Assembly (NCBI GenBank): GCA_963853835.1
Contig: OY970832.1
Coordinates: forward strand, 38,534,063 to 38,598,062
Direction of reading: 5' to 3'
DNA: 64,000 bases
Source: Calendula officinalis
Lineage: Eukaryota; Streptophyta; Magnoliopsida; Asterales; Asteraceae
Shown: positions 55,258 to 62,591 of the stretch, piece by piece
How the letters are laid out: every line of letters begins with the position of its first letter
Position numbering within the stretch: the stretch's first letter is position 1
Program-made: the position numbers and the translations under genes
The notes under the pieces: generated by a model
The model's input: only the letters and a program-made list of their open reading frames with translations
Databases searched by the model: none
What the model was told of the DNA's origin: nothing

Positions 55258-56700
55258 ATGAATATCTATAGGCTGGCTTTCACTGAAGATGATTTGAAGA
55301 GTTCCTTTGAAAAGGACATCAAAGAGGCTGAGAGGATGAGTGTTCATACTGATTGGGATTCCACTCAGTTGTACAAGGTAAGTTCCTTTCAAACTTATTC
55401 AGTGAATGAAAAAACCAAGATTTTTGAGTATATGCTTGTTGATCTTAAAACTTCTGTACAAAAAGAAAAAGCTTTAAAATTAACAATTAAAGAACTTGAA
55501 AGAGCAAATAATGAAAACTTGTATAAATTAGCAAAATATAAAGATTTAGAACTAAATTTTTCAGACTTAAAAGACATTAACCAAAGATTAGCTGATAAAG
55601 CTCATTTACACAAACTTGAAAAAGAGAAATTTGAAAAACAGTGTAAATCTTGGGGAAATGCTTCAATAAAATTAAATAAATGTTTAAATGAACAATTTCC
55701 AGAAAATGTGAGGGCTGCACTTGGTGTTGATCCTCAATTTAAAAACAGGAACAATTTTGCTGATTTATTTGAAGAGTTTTCTACTATGAACCCTATTAAT
55801 TTTGTAAAAGCTAAAACTTTATGTGAAGTTGGATGTCAAACTGAGTCAGATGATGAAGAAAATGAAATTTTAGAAAAACCTATTGGTCCTTCCATCTGCT
55901 CAAAGTGCTATACTGAGCTACAAGAACTCAGTATTGAATTTCAAATAACAGAAATTTCTGATACCGAGCTACCAATAGTTCAGTATGACACTTCTGCTGT
56001 TCCACCTTTTGAATTATTATTTAATACAACAACTTTTGAATTATATAATGATAATAAGACAACTTCTATCTCACATGTTTCATCAAATACAGAAGTTGCA
56101 GGAACAGAAACATTATATACTGAGTCATCTAAAGAACCTGTTAAAGTTGTTCCTTCAAAACATGATAAACAAAAGACAACTTCAACTAGGTCTTTGGTTG
56201 GCAAAGACAAGAAGTCTACCACTAATAATAGTAGAAAGACTTCTCTGCCAAATAAAAATAAGCAACCAGATCCTCCATCTCCTAAACCAGTTAAAAACAA
56301 TGTTAATACATCTATTAGAAATAACAAAATTAACATTTTAAAATCACTTGGTGATCAGGTCAAATCTTTAAGTAAACAATTTGCAAAACTCGTTCATACT
56401 GACCTACCAAAAGTGAAACATTTTTCTAAAATACCATATGAAAATATGTTTAGAAATAGACCTAGAAAATGTTATAGATGTCATCATACTGGTCATAAGG
56501 GAGATGAATGCTGGACTGAACTCTCAAGTCCTAGGTACTCAGTACCAAAGAAAAGGAGAGAAACTAAGTCAGTATCACCAAAGAAAACTTCTAAAGTTAC
56601 CCCTGAAGTGATACCGACCTCTCCACATAAAGAGATCAAGTCAAATTGTGTTTATCCCACCAAAGGTCCCATTCAAAAATGGGTTCCTAAAAAGAACTAA
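55258..56700 (+). CDS. gag: 5'-truncated Copia gag (nucleocapsid and coiled-coil part)
   Basis: This is the structural gag protein of a Ty1/copia element, which would form the cytoplasmic particle that packages element RNA. The first ATG (55258) and the next five codons are satellite sequence; element sequence starts at about 55275, so the normal N-terminal capsid portion is absent and the start is accidental. Of 480 residues, about 52-132 are Lys/Glu-rich with coiled-coil character, 150-390 are a polar Ser/Thr/Lys linker, and a CCHC zinc knuckle has C405, C408, H413 and C418. The C-terminus is basic. It ends with TAA at 56698-56700, eight bases before the pol frame, which is in a different phase. 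A consensus splice donor lies after codon 40. The lineage call SIRE/Maximus comes from the overall architecture with the extra downstream ORF and is inference. Confidence 0.85.
   Translation: MNIYRLAFTEDDLKSSFEKDIKEAERMSVHTDWDSTQLYKVSSFQTYSVNEKTKIFEYMLVDLKTSVQKEKALKLTIKELERANNENLYKLAKYKDLELNFSDLKDINQRLADKAHLHKLEKEKFEKQCKSWGNASIKLNKCLNEQFPENVRAALGVDPQFKNRNNFADLFEEFSTMNPINFVKAKTLCEVGCQTESDDEENEILEKPIGPSICSKCYTELQELSIEFQITEISDTELPIVQYDTSAVPPFELLFNTTTFELYNDNKTTSISHVSSNTEVAGTETLYTESSKEPVKVVPSKHDKQKTTSTRSLVGKDKKSTTNNSRKTSLPNKNKQPDPPSPKPVKNNVNTSIRNNKINILKSLGDQVKSLSKQFAKLVHTDLPKVKHFSKIPYENMFRNRPRKCYRCHHTGHKGDECWTELSSPRYSVPKKRRETKSVSPKKTSKVTPEVIPTSPHKEIKSNCVYPTKGPIQKWVPKKN
55378..55383 (+). promoter_or_regulatory. 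Candidate splice donor in gag
   Basis: AAG|GTAAGT matches the plant 5' splice consensus. The exon before it ends exactly on gag codon 40. Paired with the acceptor ending at 56723 it would remove 1346 bp and join gag to pol in phase 0. Confidence 0.4.
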
Positions 56701-56701
56701 C

Positions 56702-56723
56702 TCTTATTTTGTGTCTTGTGCAG
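56702..56723 (+). promoter_or_regulatory. Candidate splice acceptor at the gag-pol junction
   Basis: A T-rich tract runs into TTGTGCAG|GGTGAC right after the gag stop. The following base, 56724, is the first base of the pol codon GGT (Gly 6 of the open frame), the point where protease homology starts. Confidence 0.4.
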
Positions 56724-59700
56724 GGTGACAGAAAGTGGTACTTAGATAGTGGCTGCTCAAGACACATGACAGGCAGTATGGAATACCTTCTCAATTATAC
56801 TCCAGAGAAGGGTCCTTCTGTCAAGTTTGGAGATGACTCGGTGGGAAAGACAAGAGGTTATGGTGTGATCAAGGCAGGCAACATAACTTTTAAAAGAGTT
56901 GCCTATGTAGAGGGTCTAAAACACAATCTGCTCAGTATCAGCCAGATGTGTGATGATGACAATGAAGCTCGATTCAGAAAGGTTGCAGGAATTATCTACA
57001 ATGATAAAGGGCAGCCTGTACTCATTGCTAGAAGAGAAAAAGACGTATATGTGGTCAACCTATCTGAAATAGACCCAACTATTCGAGTATGCCTGCTTTC
57101 TAAAGTCAAGCCAGAATTACATTGGCTATGGCACAAGAAACTCTCTCACATCAATTTTAGAAATATCAACGAGCTCAGTATGAAGAAACTGGTGAGAGGA
57201 TTGCCCACAATTACTTATTCGAAAGATAAGTTATGCTCAGCATGTGAAATGGGCAAGCAGAAGAAGAGTTCATTCAAATCTAAAGTCAATCATTCCATCA
57301 ATGAACCTCTTACTATGATAAATATGGATCTTTTTGGCCCTATCAGCACACCATCTTTGGCCAAAAAGATCTATACTCTAGTCTTAGTTGATGAATTCTC
57401 AAGATACACTTGGGTCATCTTCCTCAAGACTAAGTCAGATGCAACAACAGAAATCATTGCCTTTATAAAAAGAGAGGAACTTCAAAAAGGCAACAAGGTC
57501 AAGCAACTTAGAAGTGACCATGGTACTGAGTTTAAGAACTCAGTATTAGCAGATTTCTGTGAAGAAAAAGGAATCATTCAAAACTTCTCTGCAGCCTACA
57601 CTCCACAACAAAATGGTGTTGTAGAAAGAAAGAACAGAACACTGATTGAAGCTGCAAGAACTTTATTATGCCATGCTGGACTGGCACTGAGTTTCTGGGC
57701 TGAAGCTGTAAACTGTGCAAACTTCACTCAGAATAGAGCCACTATAGTCCAAAGACATCTGAAGACTCCATATGAGTTATACAATGGCAAGATTCCTAAT
57801 GTGGAATATTTCCATATCTTTGGGAGTAAATGCTTTGTACTCAGTACAAAACAAAATCTCAATAAATTTGCTCCCAAAGCAAATGAAGGTGTGTTCATGG
57901 GCTACTCTCCACACTCTAAAGCTTTCAGAGTGTATATCCACTCAACCAAAATGATTGTAGAATCCATTCATGTCACATTCGATGAAGATCAGAATGAGCA
58001 TTCTACCTCATCAAGTGAAGACATAAGTGGCATAGATATTCTATACAATCCAGAACACTCCATTGCTGAACAGCGTAAGTTTCATCCACACTTTATGCCT
58101 AATAAGTTTTATGAAACTGATCAAGTTCAAACTCAGTATCACTCAAATGAGACTAATACTGAGGTTCCCTTAACAGAAGACCTCCATACTGAGTTTCCAA
58201 CTAATGATCTGAACCACTCTATTTATGAAGAAGGTGAAACATCCAACACTTCACAAGAATCCACATCAACTCTGCAAAATGAAGATGAACAGCAACCTGC
58301 ACTGTCTAATACTGATCAGAATTCCACTCAGTATCAGACAGACAACACACCACATCAACAAGATATTGTTGATCCTATTTCAAATGCTCCCTTAGGAAAC
58401 AATTTAAGGGAACACAGAGACCATCCACACTCAAACATTATTGGTCCTATTGAAGAAGGTGTCCAAACAAGAAGAAAATTAGAATTTCCAACCCAAGCAA
58501 CTACAAACTTTTGTTTCTTCTCAAGTTTTCTATCTACCATTGAACCAAAGAAAGCTGATGAAGCTTTATTAGATGAAGATTGGGTAGAGGCTATGCAAGA
58601 AGAGCTCACAGAGTTTGAAAGAAACAAAGTTTGGAACTTAGTACCACCTCCTTCTGGCAAAACTATTATTGGTACTAAGTGGGTGTTGAGAAACAAGATG
58701 GACAAGGATGGTGTTGTCATCAGAAACAAAGCAAGGTTAGTTGCTCAAGGTTACAGGCAAGAAGAAGGCATTGACTATGATGAAACTTTTGCACCAGTTG
58801 CAAGAATTGAAGCTATTAGGTTGTATCTTGCATATGCAGCCTTTAAGAATTTCAAAGTTTATCAGATGGATGTCAAAAGTGCTTTTCTAAATGGAAAACT
58901 ACAAGAAGAAGTTTATGTTAAACAACCTCCAGGTTTTGTTGATCCCAAATTTCCTAATTATGTTTTCAAGCTTGATAAAGCTCTATATGGGCTCAAACAA
59001 GCTCCAAGAGCCTGGTATGACACCCTTTCTGAGTATCTTATTGAAAATAAATTTACAAGAGGTAAAATTGATAAAACATTATTTTCAAAAAGGAAAGGTT
59101 CTGACATCTTACTCATTCAGATATATGTAGATGATATTATCTTTGGTTCCACTGACAAGTCAATGTGTGACTGGTTTGCTAAGATAATGTCAACTCAGTA
59201 TCAGATGAGTATGATGGGAGAACTTACTTACTTTCTTGGTTTACAAGTTGAACAAAAGCCTGATGGCACTTTTATAAATCAAAGTAAGTATGTGCATGAC
59301 ATGTTAAAGAAATACAAATTTGAAAATTTATCTTCCATGCACACTCCTATGGGTACTCAGGATAAGATAAGTAAGGATGAAACTGGTAAACCAGTATGTC
59401 AATCCACATACCGAGGTATGATTGGTTCCTTACTTTACTTAACTGCTAGTAGGCCTGATATCATGTTTGCCACATGTTTGTGTGCTCGGTATCAGGCTGA
59501 TCCTAAAGAATCACACATGAAAGCAGTTAAGCGCATCTTTAGATATCTTACAGGTACTCCTAACCTGGGTCTTTGGTATCCCAAAGACTCAAACTTTGAC
59601 CTTGAAGGGTACACAGATGCAGATTTTGCAGGTTGTAGATTGGACAGAAAAAGCACAAGTGGAGGATGTCAATTCCTAGGTGGAAGACTAGTTGGCTGGT

Positions 59701-60065
59701 CATCCAAGAAACAAAATTCGGTAGCAACTTCCACAGCGGAAGCAGAATATGTTGCTGCAGGAAGTTGTTGTGCTCAATTATTATGGATGCAGTATCAACT
59801 CTTAGACTATGGGTTCAACTTTCATAAGACTCCTATTCATTGTGATAACAAGAGTGCTATTGCTATCACAGAGAACCCAGTCTATCACTCCAAAACCAAG
59901 CACATTGATATCAGACACCACTTTATTCGAGATAATGTGGAAAAAGGTAAGGTTGAAGTAGATTATGTACCAACAAATGAACAATTGGCTGATGTGTTTA
60001 CGAAACCTCTTCCTGAGGAAAGGTTTATGTATTTACTAGGGCAATTAGGTATGTTGAATCCTTAA
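56709..60065 (+). CDS. pol: Ty1/copia Pol polyprotein (protease, integrase, RT, RNase H)
   Basis: Copia-order polyprotein of 1118 codons without internal stops. Visible landmarks: aspartic protease DSG at 13-15; integrase zinc finger H142, H147, C176, C179; integrase catalytic D207, D270, E306; a variable acidic linker at about 425-610; reverse transcriptase with D721 and YVDD at 806-809; RNase H with D970, E1011 and D1046; and a C-terminal ADVFTKPL segment. Integrase before RT identifies Copia. The frame has no ATG near its start (the listed first codon is TTG) and differs in phase from gag, so expression needs frameshifting, stop bypass or splicing. All catalytic residues looked for are present, so pol decayed little or is young, even though the element has lost its 5' end. 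Lineage looks like SIRE/Maximus (inference). Confidence 0.95.
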   Translation: MCLVQGDRKWYLDSGCSRHMTGSMEYLLNYTPEKGPSVKFGDDSVGKTRGYGVIKAGNITFKRVAYVEGLKHNLLSISQMCDDDNEARFRKVAGIIYNDKGQPVLIARREKDVYVVNLSEIDPTIRVCLLSKVKPELHWLWHKKLSHINFRNINELSMKKLVRGLPTITYSKDKLCSACEMGKQKKSSFKSKVNHSINEPLTMINMDLFGPISTPSLAKKIYTLVLVDEFSRYTWVIFLKTKSDATTEIIAFIKREELQKGNKVKQLRSDHGTEFKNSVLADFCEEKGIIQNFSAAYTPQQNGVVERKNRTLIEAARTLLCHAGLALSFWAEAVNCANFTQNRATIVQRHLKTPYELYNGKIPNVEYFHIFGSKCFVLSTKQNLNKFAPKANEGVFMGYSPHSKAFRVYIHSTKMIVESIHVTFDEDQNEHSTSSSEDISGIDILYNPEHSIAEQRKFHPHFMPNKFYETDQVQTQYHSNETNTEVPLTEDLHTEFPTNDLNHSIYEEGETSNTSQESTSTLQNEDEQQPALSNTDQNSTQYQTDNTPHQQDIVDPISNAPLGNNLREHRDHPHSNIIGPIEEGVQTRRKLEFPTQATTNFCFFSSFLSTIEPKKADEALLDEDWVEAMQEELTEFERNKVWNLVPPPSGKTIIGTKWVLRNKMDKDGVVIRNKARLVAQGYRQEEGIDYDETFAPVARIEAIRLYLAYAAFKNFKVYQMDVKSAFLNGKLQEEVYVKQPPGFVDPKFPNYVFKLDKALYGLKQAPRAWYDTLSEYLIENKFTRGKIDKTLFSKRKGSDILLIQIYVDDIIFGSTDKSMCDWFAKIMSTQYQMSMMGELTYFLGLQVEQKPDGTFINQSKYVHDMLKKYKFENLSSMHTPMGTQDKISKDETGKPVCQSTYRGMIGSLLYLTASRPDIMFATCLCARYQADPKESHMKAVKRIFRYLTGTPNLGLWYPKDSNFDLEGYTDADFAGCRLDRKSTSGGCQFLGGRLVGWSSKKQNSVATSTAEAEYVAAGSCCAQLLWMQYQLLDYGFNFHKTPIHCDNKSAIAITENPVYHSKTKHIDIRHHFIRDNVEKGKVEVDYVPTNEQLADVFTKPLPEERFMYLLGQLGMLNP

Positions 60066-60094
60066 TCTTTCTTAAATTTCTTTAAAACTGAGCG

Positions 60095-60132
60095 CTCAGT
60101 ATCACTCCTGTTGATACTGACCACTCAGTATC
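60095..60132. promoter_or_regulatory. Cluster of three CTCAGTATC-type motifs
   Basis: CTCAGTATC at 60095 and 60124 are direct repeats, each followed by AC. Between them lies the inverted form GATACTGA at 60113. This is the densest group of the motif dispersed through the whole element, and it lies 33 bp after the pol stop. Confidence 0.5.
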
Positions 60133-60295
60133 ACTTGTCTGCTATCATCAAAATTTAAATTTTTTATTTTTTTATTAATTTCAAGAGTAAATTAATTGTT
60201 TTTATATTTTTTAAAATTTTTAAAAATTAATTTTTTTTTAACTCGGTATTGGGGTATGACGGCTCTTACACCGAGCTTAATCCTTATACTGCTCA

Positions 60296-60329
60296 AACGG
60301 TAACCTTTCTTATTAAGAAAGTTACCGTT
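60296..60329. other. Near-perfect hairpin between pol and ORF3
   Basis: Left arm from AACGGTAAC to CTTTCTT pairs with right arm AAGAAAG-TTACCGTT: about 15 base pairs with one bulged C (60105 region of the left arm) and a three-base loop. Its position suggests a role in RNA structure, pausing or local promoter control; none is shown. Confidence 0.6.
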
Positions 60330-60397
60330 GGCAGAGGATAAGGCAGTCAAATCAGCCGTTTTTACTTCCCAATACCTTAATTATCTTTCAAATTTCC

Positions 60398-60405
60398 TAT
60401 AAATA
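60398..60405 (+). promoter_or_regulatory. TATA box upstream of ORF3
   Basis: TATAAATA lies 128 bp before the ATG, with a pyrimidine-rich leader (TTTCTTTCTTTC and CTCTCT runs) between them, a usual plant 5' leader composition. It could drive ORF3 independently of the LTR. Confidence 0.45.
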
Positions 60406-60525
60406 ACCGTTTATTTTTACTTCAAATTTTTTAACTGTTATTTCTTTCTTTCATTTTCAATTCTCTCTGCGATTAACGATTTCACTTTCTCTTAGCAAGC
60501 AAACTTTTTCAAATCAAAATCACAG

Positions 60526-61002
60526 ATGGCGAATTATACTTTTGTTGCTCCAGACGTTGAATCGGAAATCCAATTTCGAAATAATGAAGTACCCAGGTTT
60601 GCGAGGAACAACATCACAGCAAATTTCAATATTCCTCAAGCCTGGGTATGCCAAGAATTCACGAACATCGTGACTTTTATGAAGCATTGCCCAATTGCTC
60701 GTGCACTGACACTATCTCCTCGAGCAATTTACCCAGAAATGTTATGCGAGTTTTGGTACTCTGCCACACTCGATTCTCCAGATATGATTGCTGGATGGGT
60801 AATTAGGGATCAAAGAAGAGCTTTTGTTTCTACTGCAATCATTCGTGAAGCACTGAGACTTCCCGCCCAAGCTCAGTATGACCCATTTGTTGATAGATCA
60901 GAGGCACGCTCTGTACTGCCATTTCTGGGTCGAAGAGGAACAACGGCACAATCAAAAGAAATGAATTTGGTCCTATGTGGGGTATTCTCATCACAACAAT
61001 AA
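60526..61002 (+). CDS. ORF3 exon 1, N-terminal part (before frameshift)
   Basis: The frame starts at an ATG in good context (CACAGATGGCG). It encodes 158 residues; roughly the first 140 look like a compact helical domain rich in Trp, Phe and Arg, with no signal peptide or membrane segment. I recall similar extra ORFs behind Copia pol in Asteraceae genomes, of unknown function; the order of blocks (a CPIARAL-like segment, a FWYSA segment, then an IRREALRL-like segment) fits that family. The true continuation is in another phase: somewhere between about 60930 and 60975 the coding frame moves by one base, consistent with a single-base deletion or a two-base insertion. The last residues before the stop at 61000-61002 are therefore out of frame. 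It may also be viewed as the env-like position of SIRE elements, but nothing glycoprotein-like is seen. Confidence 0.7.
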   Translation: MANYTFVAPDVESEIQFRNNEVPRFARNNITANFNIPQAWVCQEFTNIVTFMKHCPIARALTLSPRAIYPEMLCEFWYSATLDSPDMIAGWVIRDQRRAFVSTAIIREALRLPAQAQYDPFVDRSEARSVLPFLGRRGTTAQSKEMNLVLCGVFSSQQ

Positions 61003-61905
61003 TTCGATGTATGACCCACAACACGGGAGCTTTGGACCAAATAAACGAATTTGGGATGCAAATAGTACATGCTCTGTACTATGGAAGAAATATTGATTTT
61101 GCTCGCCTAATTTTCAATGAATTAGCTACTCTGGTCCGAGCAAACACAAGGGAATGCAATGTCCCTTTCTGCAGATTTCTATCACTCGTCTTTCAACACT
61201 CAATGCCCACACACATTTATGATGATTTTCATAGTCCAAGAGTTGATCTTCCTCCGCTTAGTGAGAAGATTTTCTTTTATAGGCCAAGAGAAGGAGAGCC
61301 TCTTCTAAGTCCTCCTATGTGGGCCATTGTTCAAGAACATATAAATGATGAAGAAGATATGTCTGATACTGAGTCAGACAATGATGGTGATGATGATAAT
61401 GATGATAATAGTGGCAATGGAGCCCAGGCTGGTCAAGATATTGAGATGCAGGATGTTCCACAAGTTCAAGAACCAACTATCTCTCCACCTGCACAAGATC
61501 CTGCTGCTCCTCATATTGAAACCGTTTTTGAAACTGAGTCCTCAGAAGACACACCATTGGTTCTTCATAGACGAAGACGGAATCTCTCTCCTATCATTAT
61601 GGGAAACTTATCATCTGAGGAGGTACCGCCTGCAAATGTTCCATCATTAACTGCCTCTCTTCAAGCCCAAAGCCTAGTTGCAGCCACCGCTGACCTTCCA
61701 AGTCCAGAACTACCTCCATCTGCTCAACCAATTGAGGAACATCATGTTCCTCTTGATGTGGAGATTCAGTATGCACAAACTACAATGGAAGGTGCTCAGC
61801 ATGACATAGAGGTCGGTATTGAAGATGTTGGTGCTGCACATCAACAAACACATGATCCTGCACCGACCTCTGCAGATGCTAGAAGGGAATCTGACAGAGT
61901 CTCAG
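60975..61905 (+). CDS. ORF3 exon 1, downstream part after the frameshift
   Basis: This continues the helical domain of the previous entry for about 115 residues (DQINEFGMQIVHALYYGRNI and following). It then changes to a disordered region: an Asp/Glu/Asn stretch at about residues 125-150, Pro/Gln/Glu-rich segments, and a basic patch RRRR at 199-202 that could act in nuclear import. The ATG at 60975 is probably not a real start. The open frame would stop at 61919, but the coding part most likely ends at 61905, where TCTCAG|GTATGA forms a splice donor in phase 1 that joins in frame to the long exon at 62592. No transmembrane segment is seen. Confidence 0.7.
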
Positions 61906-62591
61906 GTATGAATTTCTAAAAAGCCCTTAAACTTATATATATATATTTCATTCCCAAATAGAGACTAAGTATTGGCCAGTACCAACTCAATACTGACCAA
62001 AGTCTCAAACGATCTTTCAAATATATATCCTTTTATGGCCAACATAGCTAGCCCACTGCTGCTATGCAAAATTCATATACTGAGCACACTAAATTGATCA
62101 TTGTCAGTCTACAGTTGTCTCAACATTTAAAGAGACAATGGTGGTTGATGTCATACTGACACCCACTGGTGCTGCTTGAATAATGTCCAACTTATTTTTG
62201 AGTTGGGTAGCATCATTCAAGAAATGATCCCAAACCCTTAAGCCACAAAATCCAAAAATTTCCCATGGGGTTTAGCCACATTTCTGTTATCACTCTCATA
62301 CCGAGTGATAAACATTGAAAATAACAAGAAGCACATCCCAGGCTTCGAATTCACACACCCAAACCTTTTAGTAAATGTGACTTATCCTATACTGAGCTAC
62401 TTAAATTTTCACACTCACCTTTACTAAAATCTTCTTACACATGCTATGCACAAGTCCACAATATTTCATCCTATACCAGATGAAATACAGACTTCACAAA
62501 ATCTGTTTATATGATTGTAGAATTAAACAACACCACAATTCTATTTGATAAACCTTTCTTTCTAACCAGTTTTATATTTTTGTTTCTTTAG
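61906..62591 (+). other. Candidate GT-AG intron of ORF3 (686 bp)
   Basis: Donor CAG|GTATGA, acceptor TTGTTTCTTTAG|CACC preceded by a T-rich tract. The intron is AT-rich, starts with an (AT)n run near 61933, has stops in all frames and joins a phase-1 exon end to an exon that is open only in the matching phase. It includes an inverted repeat at about 62174-62221 and six copies of the CTCAGTAT-type motif or close variants. Confidence 0.65.
62174..62221. other. Inverted repeat inside the ORF3 intron
   Basis: CTTGAATAATG and CATCATTCAAG, with CCAAC and GTTGG further in, can pair as a stem of about 17 bp with mismatches around an AT-rich loop. Meaning unknown. Confidence 0.4.

Larger units (their letters stand above)
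7673..55274 (+). repeat. 136-bp satellite array, main segment (about 350 monomers)
   Basis: Uninterrupted head-to-tail copies, all on the same strand. Variant monomers recur in fixed order and define higher-order blocks: ATCAGTTCTGGAAATC units, GACATTTAG units, a shortened unit with ATATAGGTCATGGGTAG, and the T-run insert. Blocks are 1.9-5.5 kb between T-run markers, not a constant length. Nested duplications are visible: 679 bp at 10.38/11.06 kb, 2410 bp at 29.0/31.5 kb, about 2174 bp at 40.9/43.1 kb, 4742 bp at 15.8/20.6 kb and 5829 bp at 20.7/26.5 kb. No gene, RNA gene or further mobile element is seen inside. Apart from the T-run inserts and a few short deletions, all differences are point changes. 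Monomers in the last kilobase before the Copia junction carry more private changes. Confidence 0.95.
60066..60525 (+). other. Pol to ORF3 intergenic region
   Basis: Non-coding. It begins with a cluster of CTCAGTATC motifs (60095-60132), continues with about 100 bp of nearly pure A/T (60150-60240), then a hairpin (60296-60329), a TATA box (60398) and a pyrimidine-rich leader up to the ATG at 60526. Acceptor-like ends (CTCTTAG near 60495, CACAG just before the ATG) could serve a spliced subgenomic mRNA as an alternative to a local promoter. Confidence 0.6.

Noticed and set aside
2840..55274. CRISPR array
   Set aside because: Repeats follow one another with no unique spacers, and the surroundings are plant retrotransposons.
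2840..55274. Telomere-like heptamers, because GGTTATGGGTTATGG contains two GGTTATG units
   Set aside because: Only two units per monomer and the sequence differs from the plant telomere repeat TTTAGGG; no longer heptamer run occurs.
55980..56336. Antisense 118-codon frame in gag
   Set aside because: It is the complement of the Lys/Ser/Thr-rich gag linker with no independent signal; the sense frame has the zinc knuckle and conserved context.
58355..58729. Antisense 124-codon frame in pol
   Set aside because: It lies opposite the well-conserved start of the reverse transcriptase domain, which explains its openness.
60526..61905. ORF3 as an envelope glycoprotein gene
   Set aside because: It holds the env-like position of SIRE elements, but no signal peptide, membrane segment or cysteine pattern is visible; acidic and basic patches fit a soluble or nuclear protein better.
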